Shown here in pieces: positions 55,665 through 64,000 of a stretch of DNA of 64,000 bases. Within the stretch, counting starts at the first letter, position 1, and every line of letters begins with the position of its first letter. A program made the position numbers and the translations under genes. The stretch comes from Paenibacillus illinoisensis NBRC 15959. GTDB lineage: Bacteria > Bacillota > Bacilli > Paenibacillales > Paenibacillaceae. The DNA lies in assembly GCF_004000925.1 (NCBI RefSeq), contig NZ_BIME01000003.1, positions 558,001 through 622,000 of the forward strand, read 5' to 3'. Under the pieces are notes generated by a model that was not told the origin of the DNA, ran no database searches, and was given only the letters and a program-made list of their open reading frames with translations.

Positions 55665-56015
55665 TTACCGTTTGTTAGGCTTAAGAAGAGCCGCTTTGCG
55701 CATAACGTGCAGCAGACTTTTCTCCATTTCCTGATAGGTCATGTCCAGCGCCCCTTTTCTCACGATGAAGATCAGGTCCATCTGTGTGACAATCTCTTTT
55801 TCATGGTGCCTTATAATTTCCTTAATCATGCGTCTCATCCGGTTTCGTACGACAGCGTTTCCGATTTTCTTGCTGCATGATACACCTACCCGGAATTGCT
55901 CCGTATCTTTACGGCGGCAGCCATACACCACAAATTGATGATTGGCAAAAGATTTCCCATACCGGTATACGCGGCTAAAGTCCGCCCGGTTTCGCAAACG
56001 CAGTCTTTTATACAC
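55665..56015 (-). CDS. rnpA: Ribonuclease P protein component
   Basis: 116 residues with the RNR box in NAVVRNRMRRMIKEIIR. It binds RNase P RNA and helps 5' processing of tRNA. GTG start with AAGGAGAAG upstream. A terminator lies between it and rpmH, so it may have its own promoter or depend on readthrough. Confidence 0.97.
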   Translation of the reverse strand: MYKRLRLRNRADFSRVYRYGKSFANHQFVVYGCRRKDTEQFRVGVSCSKKIGNAVVRNRMRRMIKEIIRHHEKEIVTQMDLIFIVRKGALDMTYQEMEKSLLHVMRKAALLKPNKR

Positions 56016-56262
56016 GGCGCTTCTCCTTGCTGTTCTCCACCATCCATATTGACGGAGGCCTCATTACTGATTTAGTATAGGCTTTCTTGAATAACGGTAA
56101 ACTGTTCTAACGACAACTTCATTATATATAAGGAAACTTTTTTATAAATTTCGTGACGGATTAGATCCTTCTTCAAAAAAAGAAATAGACACTTTCGACC
56201 TTTTTCGCAGCCAATTCAGACCCGATCTATATCAGCATCCAGTCTGAAATGACTCATTTAAG

Positions 56263-56288
56263 AAAAAAAAGACCACCTCGGTGGTCTT
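56263..56288 (-). terminator. Terminator between rpmH and rnpA
   Basis: A 20-nt near-perfect palindrome (56269-56288) followed by eight T residues on the minus strand, 9 bp past rpmH. Confidence 0.88.
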
Positions 56289-56296
56289 CTCATGCA

Positions 56297-56431
56297 TTAA
56301 GCACTCAGGACTTTACGGCCTTTCAGGCGACGTGCAGCCAAAACTTTACGGCCGTTGCTCGTGCTCATTCTTTTCCGGAAACCATGAACTTTTTTACGTT
56401 TGCTTACGTTCGGTTTGAATGTAGGTCTCAA
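56297..56431 (-). CDS. rpmH: 50S ribosomal protein L34
   Basis: 44 residues, starting (TTG read as Met) [21 protein letters not shown] and ending LKGRKVLSA. The TTG at 56431 has AGGAGGTG about 7 nt upstream. The longer frame to 56506 is 5' leader. L34 is the classical left neighbour of the origin. Confidence 0.97.
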   Translation of the reverse strand: MRPTFKPNVSKRKKVHGFRKRMSTSNGRKVLAARRLKGRKVLSA

Positions 56432-56504
56432 TGTATTGCACCTCCTTACAAGGAAATACTTATGTGATGAATCATTTTCATCTTCACAGAAAACACCTTT
56501 ATAC

Positions 56505-56533
56505 ATTTAACCACGTACACCTGGAAAAGTCAA
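56505..56533 (-). promoter_or_regulatory. rpmH promoter
   Basis: Minus strand TTGACT (56528-56533), a 17-nt spacer and TTAAAT (56505-56510), about 70 nt before the TTG start. Confidence 0.7.
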
Positions 56534-56648
56534 CTCTAACCCACTTCGCTTCTCCCTCTTTTTATAGCCCTTTCCAGCCTGCCCCTCAGAGCTCGTAACA
56601 CTTTAGTAGATTTTGATTTGAATAAAATAATTTTTGAAGCGAAAAAAG

Positions 56649-56777
56649 TTATCCCCAACAAACCTCACGCTGTCACTTCATCCATCACTCCAACGGTTAT
56701 CCACACCCCAACTTGGACCTCTCGTTCATCTCTCACCCTCCACTTTCAGTAACCAGAAGTTATTCACATGTGGATAA
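56649..56777. other. DnaA-box cluster beside rpmH (left part of a bipartite origin)
   Basis: TTATCCCCA at 56649, TTATCCACA at 56697, TTATTCACA at 56760 and its neighbour TGTGGATAA at 56769. Three of the four match TTATNCACA exactly. In B. subtilis the equivalent cluster lies just upstream of dnaA; here it is 5 kb away. Confidence 0.75.
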
Positions 56778-56940
56778 CGAATTCAACTACGCTTTATTCG
56801 TATGGGCGCTTTCCTTTTATACAATATTTTCTTTCTACTGAAGGCTACAAATTCGCTAATTATTTTCTCAACTTATGTAGTACATTTTGTTGAATATTGG
56901 ACCTTGTTTAAAATTTTATGTATCCGCTTTAATCTGAAGG

Positions 56941-56969
56941 TTTACAAGCTTTCAAGAAAGGTGTAGGAT
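56941..56969 (+). promoter_or_regulatory. gnt operon promoter
   Basis: TTTACA (56941-56946), a 17-nt spacer and TAGGAT (56964-56969). The predicted start is immediately upstream of the GntR-like operator. Confidence 0.65.
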
Positions 56970-56978
56970 AAAAATCAC

Positions 56979-56995
56979 ATCTTGTATACAAGTAT
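56979..56995. promoter_or_regulatory. GntR operator upstream of gntR
   Basis: ATCTTGTATACAAGTAT contains the perfect palindrome CTTGTATACAAG. It matches the B. subtilis gnt operator core (ATACTTGTATACAAGTAT, from memory) over 15 contiguous bases. Its position at the predicted transcription start fits repression by GntR. Confidence 0.75.
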
Positions 56996-57236
56996 ACTTA
57001 AGTATTCATGCAGAGAATGTCCGCGTTACCTAACACTCTTTTTGATTTACAAAAGGACTGATCTTCGGCTCTTTGAAAACGGTATTAGGAAAATAGGTTT
57101 TGGACTTCCGCTTCCTAATCAGACAGCATGCAAACTGCAAAAAGGTTATGCTATGATCAGTGTACAGGTCCATTGGGATGGATTACCGAGTACTGGACCT
57201 AGAGAACTGATTACTTGAATAGGAGCGTTAGCCATT

Positions 57237-57911
57237 ATGTTGTTTCCTTCTTCCTGGCTGCAGGGAGCTTCCCGCGGGGAAGCCATCGCCTGCGAATTAA
57301 GGCTGCGCATCATCAGTGGAACCCTGCGTCCTGGAGAGATTTTGTCTGAAAATCGAATTGCCGCTGATTTTGACAGCAGCCGTTCACCTGTCCGCGAAGC
57401 CCTGAGAACACTGTCGAATGAAGGACTGATTCGGCTTGAACGGATGGGTGTGGTTGTCCTAGGATTGAAAATCAAGGATGTTGAAGAGCTGTACGACGTC
57501 CGTTTTTTAATTGAAAGCTTTGTCCAGCAGCGATTAGCAGGGTCTGTCCCCGAGCAATTGATTACTTCGCTTCGTAATATACTGGACAAAATGGAGCTGG
57601 CTGGTCGGCATCAGGATGCCGTCGAATTTGCTTTTCAGGATCTGACTTTCCACGAGACCATCATTGAGGCAGCCGAGCATTCCCGTATTTCACATTTATG
57701 GAGAAGCATTCGTTATGTTGTCATGACGGTTATGCTGCTAACAACCCGCAGGGTGTTTGATCAGGGCGATCCAAAAGTAAGCGCTGTAATTAAAAAACAT
57801 CGATTGTTGATTGAAGCACTAGAGTCAGGTGACAAAGCATCCATTCAGGCCGGCGTGCGTACTTACTTTCAGGATTCCGGCAAAACCCTGCATGAGAGCT
57901 TCGACTCCTGA
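57237..57911 (+). CDS. gntR: Gluconate operon repressor GntR (FadR-type GntR family)
   Basis: 224 residues. Winged HTH (ELRLRIISGTLRPGEILSENRIAADFDSSRSPVREALRTL) and an FCD effector domain. Adjacent gntP and gntK genes and the operator at 56979 identify it as the gluconate repressor. AGGAG lies 11 nt before the ATG. The 270-nt leader before it holds only unconvincing short frames. Confidence 0.92.
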   Translation: MLFPSSWLQGASRGEAIACELRLRIISGTLRPGEILSENRIAADFDSSRSPVREALRTLSNEGLIRLERMGVVVLGLKIKDVEELYDVRFLIESFVQQRLAGSVPEQLITSLRNILDKMELAGRHQDAVEFAFQDLTFHETIIEAAEHSRISHLWRSIRYVVMTVMLLTTRRVFDQGDPKVSAVIKKHRLLIEALESGDKASIQAGVRTYFQDSGKTLHESFDS

Positions 57912-57997
57912 TCATGTCAGAAAGTTTATATTTTTCGACTTTGGTTTAAATAATGACCACTGTCTGCAATCACATCCAAGTGGATGGATTGTCATTT

Positions 57998-58016
57998 AAG
58001 TTGTCGACAAGTATAC
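57998..58016. promoter_or_regulatory. Second GntR-like operator in the gntR-gntP gap
   Basis: TTGTCGACAAGTATAC contains the palindrome TTGTCGACAA and differs from the first operator mainly at the two central bases. A gntP promoter may lie here. Confidence 0.55.
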
Positions 58017-58085
58017 AAAATGCGATTTAGTTTCAATTTTTGGGCATATTAAAGGGAGACAAACTTCCCTGACGGCAAATTCACT

Positions 58086-58099
58086 TGTAAGCGTTTATA
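58086..58099 (+). promoter_or_regulatory. cre-like catabolite control site before gntP
   Basis: TGTAAGCGTTTATA matches the CcpA cre consensus TGWAANCGNTNWCA at all but one constrained base, 24 bp upstream of gntP. Confidence 0.55.
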
Positions 58100-58122
58100 T
58101 TCAAAACAAAGGAGCATACATC

Positions 58123-59484
58123 ATGAGCACTCTTTTTGGACTATCCCATAATGCAACATTGTTGGTGTGGACATTGATTGCGATCGTATTTCTGATCGTG
58201 TTGATCTCCAAATATAAATGGAACCCCTTCGTTACCCTTTTAATATCCGCTTTAATGCTTGGTCTGCTTGCCGGTATGAAACCTGCCGATGTGATCTCTT
58301 CCATTACAGGTGGACTCGGCGGTACGCTTGGAACCATAGCCATTGTCATCGGGCTTGGCACGATGCTGGGTAAAATGATGGCCGAATCAGGCGGTGCCGA
58401 GCGCATTGCAACCACACTGGTCGATCGCTTTGGTGTGAAACGTGTGCACTGGGCCATGATGATCGTTGGTTTTATCGTAGGTATCCCTGTCTTCTTCGAA
58501 GTTGGCGTGATTCTGCTGATTCCGATTATTTTCACCGTTGCACGTAAAACCAATATGTCTCTTCTGCAGATCGGGATTCCGATTTTGGCCGGTCTGTCGA
58601 CTGTACATGGTCTGGTTCCACCACATCCGGCTCCGATGATCGCAATTGATGCATTCAACGCGGATTTGGGGAAAACCATTTTGTACTCCCTCATTGTTGG
58701 TATTCCGACAGCGATTATCGCAGGTCCTTTGTTTGGTAAGTTTATCGGCAAAAGAATACACACTGAACCGCCAGCCGAGCTGGCAGAGCAGTTCGCAACG
58801 AAGAAAAACACCAATCTTCCAGGGTTCGGCATTACCCTGTTTACGATTTTGCTGCCAGTCATCCTTATGCTAATTGGCTCCATTGCCAATATCGTAGATC
58901 CCAATGCCACAAGTGGCTTTACGGTCTTTTGTGAGTTTATCGGGCATGAGATTATTGCCCTGTTGATATCCGTTGTGTTTGCCCTCTTTTCGCTCGGCTT
59001 TGCACGCGGATTTACCAAACACGATATTTCCCGTTTCACCAGTGAATGTCTGGCGCCTACGGCGACCATCATCCTCATTATTGGTGGGGGCGGCGCATTT
59101 AAACAGGTCTTGATTAATAGCGGTGTCGGCAATGCGATCGCAGAAGTTGCCACTCACGCCAATATCAACGTCATCCTGTTTGCTTGGCTGGTTGCGGCAC
59201 TGATTCGGGTTGCCACAGGCTCGGCAACGGTTGCCATGACAACGGCAGCGGGTATCGTTGCTCCGGTTCTTGCGCTGACTCCAGGAGCCAATATCGAACT
59301 GGTTGTACTTGCTACTGGTGCGGGATCACTTGTTTTGTCCCACGTGAATGACGCGGGCTTCTGGATGATTAAGGAGTTCTTTAATATGAGCGTCTCCCAG
59401 ACACTGAAAACGTGGACCGTTATGGAAACACTATTATCCGTCGTCGGACTGATCTTTATTTTGCTGCTGAGTGCCGTGATCTAA
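58123..59484 (+). CDS. gntP: Gluconate permease GntP
   Basis: 453 residues with about 12 membrane helices and GntP signatures (HGLVPPHPAPMIAIDAF, GGGGAFKQVLINSG, NDAGFWMIKEFF). It imports gluconate with protons. AAAGGAG precedes the ATG. Second gene of the operon, 63 bp before gntK. Confidence 0.96.
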   Translation: MSTLFGLSHNATLLVWTLIAIVFLIVLISKYKWNPFVTLLISALMLGLLAGMKPADVISSITGGLGGTLGTIAIVIGLGTMLGKMMAESGGAERIATTLVDRFGVKRVHWAMMIVGFIVGIPVFFEVGVILLIPIIFTVARKTNMSLLQIGIPILAGLSTVHGLVPPHPAPMIAIDAFNADLGKTILYSLIVGIPTAIIAGPLFGKFIGKRIHTEPPAELAEQFATKKNTNLPGFGITLFTILLPVILMLIGSIANIVDPNATSGFTVFCEFIGHEIIALLISVVFALFSLGFARGFTKHDISRFTSECLAPTATIILIIGGGGAFKQVLINSGVGNAIAEVATHANINVILFAWLVAALIRVATGSATVAMTTAAGIVAPVLALTPGANIELVVLATGAGSLVLSHVNDAGFWMIKEFFNMSVSQTLKTWTVMETLLSVVGLIFILLLSAVI

Positions 59485-59547
59485 GACAGATCGTATCTAT
59501 TTAGAAGATAAATTTTACTGTATCAAGGGAAAGAAGGATTACACCAG

Positions 59548-61095
59548 ATGAAAAAATATATGATTGGCATGGATATTGGGACCACCAGCACCAAATCCGT
59601 ATTATTTACGGAGCAAGGTGAGGTTGTGAGCACTTCCACTCAGGAATATCCTCTATATACACCTGCTCCTGATGTAGCTGAGCAGGATCCCGAGGAAATT
59701 GTACAAGCAGCTATTCGCTCCGTACGTGGAGTCATGGATCAGAGCAGTGTAAGTGCAGGACAAATCATGTTTTTGTCCTGCAGCTCTGCCATGCACAGTG
59801 TGATTGCCATGGACCAGGATCATAAGCCGCTCACTCGCTGCATCACGTGGGCAGATAACCGCAGTGCAGCCTGGTCAGCCCGATTACAGGAGAGTGGGCA
59901 AGGTCATCGGATCTATTTGCGCACGGGCACACCGATCCATCCCATGTCTCCCCTAACCAAACTCATGTGGCTGCGTCATGATGAACCAGACCTTTTTCAG
60001 CGCACAGCCAAGTTCATCTCCATTAAAGAATATCTGTTCTTCCGTTTGTTCGGACAATATATAGTAGATCATTCCATCGCCTCCTGCACCGGTCTTCTCA
60101 ACCTGGAACAACTGGATTGGGATACGGAAGCGCTGGAGGTTGCAGGAATCACACCTGACCATCTCTCGAAGCTTGTTCCTACGACATATACAATAGAGGG
60201 AATGGACACCGAATGTGCAGAGAAAATGGGTCTCTCCCCCTCTACTCCTTTTGTGATCGGGGCAAGTGATGGAGTGCTATCCAATCTCGGCGTAAATGCC
60301 ATCGAGCCTGGAGTCGTGGCAGCAACCATTGGTACCAGTGGTGCCATTCGTACGGTCGTTGATCGTCCTGTTACCGATCCCAAAGGACGGACCTTCTGTT
60401 ATGCCCTCACGGAGGATCTCTGGGTCGTGGGTGGGCCTGTGAATAACGGTGGCATGCTATTTCGCTGGGTACGTGACGAATTTGCAGCATCCGAAGTGGA
60501 AACAGCAAAAAGGCTGGGCATCAATTCATATGACGTTCTCACCAAAATTGCTGAGCGAGTCAGCCCAGGCTCTGAAGGACTGCTGTTCCATCCTTATTTG
60601 TCAGGAGAGCGTGCCCCATTATGGAATCCGGATGCCCGCGGTTCTTTCTTTGGTTTAACCCTCCATCATCAGAAAGAGCACATGATTCGTGCTGTCCTGG
60701 AAGGGGTCATTTTCAACCTGTATACGGTCTTGCTAGCCATGGAAGAACAGATCGGGCAGCCGACCTCCATTCAGGCTACCGGCGGATTCGCACGTTCCCC
60801 TCTCTGGCGTCAGATGATGTCCGATATTTTCAATCAGGAGGTCGTCGTCCCCGAGAGCTTCGAAAGCTCCTGCCTGGGTGCCGTCGTCCTCGGTCTGTAT
60901 GCTACAGGGCGAATCAAGTCACTTCATGCCGTCTCTTCTATGGTGGGGACAACGCACAGACATACCCCTGTTAGAGAAAACGCAGCAATTTACCGGGAAC
61001 TTCTCCCGATTTTCATTCGCATCTCGCGCAAACTTGAAGAGGAATATGCGGATATTGCAGAATTCCAACGCAAATTGCCCTTAAGAACCAAGTAA
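59548..61095 (+). CDS. gntK: Gluconokinase (FGGY family)
   Basis: 515 residues with the FGGY signatures MDIGTTSTKSVLF and ATGGFARSPLWRQMMSDIF. It phosphorylates gluconate to 6-phosphogluconate for the pentose phosphate pathway. No gntZ (6-phosphogluconate dehydrogenase) follows; the operon ends at a terminator. Confidence 0.95.
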   Translation: MKKYMIGMDIGTTSTKSVLFTEQGEVVSTSTQEYPLYTPAPDVAEQDPEEIVQAAIRSVRGVMDQSSVSAGQIMFLSCSSAMHSVIAMDQDHKPLTRCITWADNRSAAWSARLQESGQGHRIYLRTGTPIHPMSPLTKLMWLRHDEPDLFQRTAKFISIKEYLFFRLFGQYIVDHSIASCTGLLNLEQLDWDTEALEVAGITPDHLSKLVPTTYTIEGMDTECAEKMGLSPSTPFVIGASDGVLSNLGVNAIEPGVVAATIGTSGAIRTVVDRPVTDPKGRTFCYALTEDLWVVGGPVNNGGMLFRWVRDEFAASEVETAKRLGINSYDVLTKIAERVSPGSEGLLFHPYLSGERAPLWNPDARGSFFGLTLHHQKEHMIRAVLEGVIFNLYTVLLAMEEQIGQPTSIQATGGFARSPLWRQMMSDIFNQEVVVPESFESSCLGAVVLGLYATGRIKSLHAVSSMVGTTHRHTPVRENAAIYRELLPIFIRISRKLEEEYADIAEFQRKLPLRTK

Positions 61096-61116
61096 CTGTT
61101 TCCTCATTTAATCACC

Positions 61117-61173
61117 AAAAAAGAGGTTGTTCACTTAGACCACACGCTGGCCTTAAGAAACAACCTCTTTTTT
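61117..61173 (+). terminator. Terminator of the gnt operon
   Basis: A 15-bp stem (61117-61131 with 61159-61173) with A and T runs on both sides, so possibly active in both directions. Confidence 0.9.
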
Positions 61174-61412
61174 GTCCATTTTTTAATTCAATTATTTGAT
61201 TCAATCTATTCTCCCCATCCGGCATTTACGACACATTTTATGACTTCCTTCCCCTATCCAGCCAGCGCTTCAACCATCCTCTTTTTAGTGTTAATCAGCT
61301 TGTCTGCCTCTATTATCATTGCCGCGAATCTCTGCTTATTGCATACAACCCCCACATGAGGTTAAAGAGGTTAATTCAACAGATCCCCAAAACGATCATT
61401 CTGAATTCGTGG

Positions 61413-61769
61413 TTATCCACAGATGTGTTATTCACAACTAAGGAGTCATTTTACACACAATTTAGCGATTTTCGACGAACAACCTGTGTATAAAACATTT
61501 TGGCTTTTTGGGTCATCCTGTCGAAAATTAAACAATTTATAAACAATATATTGTGTTGTGATTAAAAATTATACACAAGTTATTGAATTTGTGGATAAAA
61601 TCTCGCGATACGTTGAAATGCGGGGCTTCTTTTGCTATGATTGTATTACTTTTGGATGTGAATATGTGATCTGACCCATAATATTATCAACAGCCTGTGG
61701 ATAAAGTTGTGAACAATTTTCCGTTGTTCATTCTTTTTTTGTTTTCGACCTGCGGGGGTTTGGGGATAA
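61413..61769. other. DnaA-box cluster upstream of dnaA
   Basis: Exact TTATNCACA boxes: 61413-61421, 61428-61436, 61485-61493 (reverse), 61569-61577, 61590-61598 (reverse), 61696-61704 (reverse). One-mismatch boxes: 61451, 61684, 61708 and 61761. The cluster spans the dnaA promoter, so DnaA binding probably both organises the origin and represses dnaA. Confidence 0.85.
61613..61641 (+). promoter_or_regulatory. dnaA promoter
   Basis: TTGAAA (61613-61618), 17 nt, TATGAT (61636-61641). It lies within the DnaA-box cluster, giving a leader of about 200 nt. Confidence 0.75.
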
Positions 61770-61849
61770 ATTCCGGCAATATATCTCGTATTTCGACACT
61801 GCATCATGGCTTAAGCCACACTTGGAACATGTAAAAGGAGTGACAGTCT

Positions 61850-63196
61850 GTGGACAGCCATACTTCTGATTTATGGCAGCAAATTTTATCAATCATACAA
61901 AACAAGCTCAGCAAACCCAGCTTCGATACCTGGTTCAAAGCAACCAAAGCAACGAAGCTGAATGACAGTTCAATTGTCATTTCCGCGCCGACTACGTTTG
62001 CCGTCGAATGGCTGGAGAGCCGTTACACCAAATTGGTAGGCTCGACAGTATATGAACTACTAGGCAAGCAAGTCGATGTGAAATTTGTCATCGAAGAGAA
62101 CAAGCCTGCTGAACCGGATCCGCAGCTGCCGGCGCCAACGCCTACGGTAGTTCAGGAAGAAGCGGTTCTCAGCATGCTGAATCCCAAATATACATTCGAT
62201 ACATTTGTCATTGGACCAGGCAACCGTTTTGCCCATGCCGCATCGCTGGCGGTCGCTGAAGCGCCCGCCAAAGCATACAATCCTTTGTTTTTATACGGGG
62301 GAGTTGGACTCGGCAAAACCCACTTGATGCATGCCATTGGCCATTACGTTTTGGAGCATGATCCGGGGAGCAAGGTTGTTTATTTGTCATCTGAGAAATT
62401 CACGAACGAATTCATTAACTCCATCCGTGACAACCGGGGGGAGAGCTTCCGTAACAAGTACCGGAATGTCGATATTCTGCTTATAGATGATATTCAGTTT
62501 TTGGCGGGAAAAGAATCAACACAAGAGGAATTTTTCCATACGTTTAATGCGCTGCATGAGGAACGGAAACAGATCATTATCTCCAGCGACAGACCACCGA
62601 AGGAAATTCCGACTCTGGAAGAGCGGCTTCGTTCCCGCTTCGAATGGGGACTCATTACGGATATCCAGCCTCCGGATCTCGAGACACGGATCGCCATTTT
62701 GCGGAAAAAGGCGCGTGCGGAAAACCTCGATATTCCTAACGAAGCAATGATGTATATCGCCAACCAGATCGATACCAATATTCGTGAACTGGAAGGCGCA
62801 CTAATTCGGGTAGTTGCCTACTCTTCACTGACGAATCAAGACGTTACGACTCATCTGGCTGCAGAAGCATTGAAGGATATTATTCCTTCCAGCCGTCCTA
62901 AAATGATCACTATTCAAGACATCCAACAAAAGGTCGGCGAGTATTACAGCCTTAAGCTTGAAGATTTCAAAGCACGGAAGCGGACCAAAGCCGTTGCTTT
63001 CCCTAGACAGATTGCCATGTATCTATCGCGTGAACTGACCGATTTCTCCCTGCCCAAAATTGGGGAAGCCTTCGGAGGACGAGATCATACGACTGTGATT
63101 CATGCGCACGAAAAAATCTCCCAATCGATCAAATCCGATCAGGAGCTCTACAAAGTTATCAACAACTTAACCGAAAAAATTAAGAATCCAACCTGA
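61850..63196 (+). CDS. dnaA: Chromosomal replication initiator DnaA
   Basis: 448 residues. Domain I (1-80) and a short linker precede the AAA+ domain, with Walker [11 protein letters not shown] (about 150-159) and Walker [11 protein letters not shown]. Domain IV DNA-binding signature is [15 protein letters not shown] start with AAAGGAG 8 nt upstream. It binds the boxes on both sides of the gene and opens the origin. Confidence 0.99.
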   Translation: MDSHTSDLWQQILSIIQNKLSKPSFDTWFKATKATKLNDSSIVISAPTTFAVEWLESRYTKLVGSTVYELLGKQVDVKFVIEENKPAEPDPQLPAPTPTVVQEEAVLSMLNPKYTFDTFVIGPGNRFAHAASLAVAEAPAKAYNPLFLYGGVGLGKTHLMHAIGHYVLEHDPGSKVVYLSSEKFTNEFINSIRDNRGESFRNKYRNVDILLIDDIQFLAGKESTQEEFFHTFNALHEERKQIIISSDRPPKEIPTLEERLRSRFEWGLITDIQPPDLETRIAILRKKARAENLDIPNEAMMYIANQIDTNIRELEGALIRVVAYSSLTNQDVTTHLAAEALKDIIPSSRPKMITIQDIQQKVGEYYSLKLEDFKARKRTKAVAFPRQIAMYLSRELTDFSLPKIGEAFGGRDHTTVIHAHEKISQSIKSDQELYKVINNLTEKIKNPT

Positions 63197-63209
63197 ACAA
63201 GTCCCAAGC

Positions 63210-63310
63210 CTATGCACAACGTGTACACATGTGGATAGGCTTAATTTTATGGGTTTATACCCACTTATCCACATATTCAGTGCCCCTATTACTATTATTA
63301 CTAAAAAGAT
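63210..63310 (+). other. Origin unwinding element in the dnaA-dnaN gap (DnaA boxes plus DnaA-trios)
   Basis: Boxes: CTATGCACA 63210, TGTGGATAG 63230 (reverse) and TTATCCACA 63265-63273. After the last box come a short GC-rich spacer and a run of TAT/TAC-like trinucleotides (63287-63310, starting TATTACTATTATTACTA). Box, spacer and trios in this order match the basal unwinding system described for B. subtilis. Confidence 0.75.
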
Positions 63311-63344
63311 CTAAAAGATATCATCTCCAAATACGCCGTTTAAA

Positions 63345-63366
63345 GCTCGGCCTTCGGCCTTTTGTT
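63345..63366 (+). terminator. Weak hairpin/terminator between dnaA and dnaN
   Basis: A GGCC-TTC-GGCC hairpin followed by TTTTGTTT on the plus strand. The stem is short. Confidence 0.4.
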
Positions 63367-63416
63367 TAACACCTTTCAATACCCAAACACCCAAAAAATC
63401 CGCTAGGAGTGAAACC

Positions 63417-64000
63417 ATGAAAATCAGCATAATGAAAAGCTACTTGAACGAATCCATCCAGCATGTATCCAAAGCCATCTCCAGCCGTACGACAATCCCC
63501 ATTTTGAGCGGGATCAAATTCGACGTTAATCATCAAGGTGTGACGTTGACAGCAAGTGACACGGATATATCAATTCAATCCTTTATCCCGCTTGAAGAGG
63601 GAGATAAAAGCGTAGTTCAGGTTGAACAACCAGGTAGTGTTGTACTGCCAGCCAAGTTTTTTGTCGAGATCATCAAGAAACTGCCTTCCCAGGAAATCCA
63701 CATGGAAGTCAAAGACAATTTCAACACCTTCATCTCGGCAGGTGCTACCGAAATTCAGCTCGTAGGTTTGGATCCGGAGGAATTCCCGGTATTGCCAAGC
63801 ATTGAAGAGAACCAAACGGTATCCATTCCAGGTGATCTGCTTAAGAACATGGTGAAGCAAACGGTATTCTCCATTTCCACCCATGAGACGACTCCAATCC
63901 TGACAGGTGTACTCTGGAGCCTTGCTGACAATGAGTTGAAATTTGTGGCAACAGACCGCCACCGTCTTGCTACTCGTTCAGCAATGCTGGATAATGCAGA
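63417..64000 (+). CDS. dnaN: DNA polymerase III beta clamp (partial)
   Basis: The first 194 residues of the sliding clamp, starting MKISIMKSYLNESIQHVSKAI and including PILSGIKFDV and the domain 1-2 junction (TATDRHRLA-like VATDRHRLATRS). AGGAG precedes the ATG. The frame is open to the right edge of the window. Confidence 0.98.
   Translation, partial: MKISIMKSYLNESIQHVSKAISSRTTIPILSGIKFDVNHQGVTLTASDTDISIQSFIPLEEGDKSVVQVEQPGSVVLPAKFFVEIIKKLPSQEIHMEVKDNFNTFISAGATEIQLVGLDPEEFPVLPSIEENQTVSIPGDLLKNMVKQTVFSISTHETTPILTGVLWSLADNELKFVATDRHRLATRSAMLDNA

Noticed and set aside
58101-59153. A 350-residue minus-strand frame opposite gntP
   Set aside because: Composition is that of an antisense shadow of a membrane protein (many Ile, Pro, Met); gntP has the ribosome site and family motifs.
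63570-63962. A 130-residue minus-strand frame inside dnaN
   Set aside because: dnaN is unambiguous on the plus strand; the frame is its shadow.

Overview
The window looks like the replication-origin region of a Paenibacillus-type bacterium (Bacillota, Paenibacillaceae). Reasons: moderate G+C; strong AGGAGG-type ribosome sites; an rpmH-rnpA-yidC-jag-mnmE-mnmG-rsmG-noc-parA-parB block beside dnaA-dnaN; a walRKHIJ-htrA cluster; an S-layer-homology protease; and a spore gene (yyaC). Genus placement is inference from gene order and protein character; no database was searched.

Layout. From 0.0 to 5.3 kb: a truncated 5'-nucleotidase, a membrane-anchored polysaccharide deacetylase with a coiled-coil partner, and a MacB-like ABC exporter behind a TetR regulator with three copies of one palindrome. 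From 5.3 to 18.4 kb: rlmH, a CxxH/CxxC mini-protein, a coiled-coil lipoprotein, htrA, the walRKHIJ cell-wall stress operon, and a LysM/G5/M23 peptidase with a consensus WalR box. From 18.5 to 25.4 kb: purA with PurR boxes, then the operon MazG-like-yybS-gdpP-rplI-dnaB. From 25.4 to 40 kb: CBS protein, LCP ligase, MFS exporter, SLH-S9 peptidase, a penicillin-binding-fold protein lacking its catalytic serine, a five-gene oligopeptide importer, and an M15 peptidase with an EF-hand-like loop. From 40 to 46.4 kb: rpsF-ssb-rpsR, a YjzC-like protein, a candidate structured RNA, tRNA-Ser, DUF951, MscS, DUF3343, yyaC, DUF4446 and a class V aminotransferase. From 46.5 to 56.5 kb: the parB-parA-noc-rsmG-mnmG-mnmE-jag-yidC-rnpA-rpmH series. 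From 56.6 to 64 kb: the origin, with two DnaA-box clusters separated by a gluconate operon (gntR-gntP-gntK), then dnaA, a DnaA-box/DnaA-trio unwinding element, and the start of dnaN.

Almost every gene left of rpmH is on the minus strand, as expected for leading-strand genes left of an origin. gntRPK and dnaA are on the plus strand left of the predicted unwinding site, so they meet the leftward fork head-on. Themes are chromosome replication and segregation, tRNA modification, cell-envelope synthesis and surveillance, and nutrient uptake.

The most unusual items are: a roughly 190-nt RNA closed by a 10-bp terminal helix and followed at once by a terminator (41817-42039); the gnt operon inside a bipartite origin; a parS site that is also the stem of an intrinsic terminator; and a DD-carboxypeptidase-like protein with SxxK changed to GxxK. 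I see no insertion sequence, prophage or CRISPR array.
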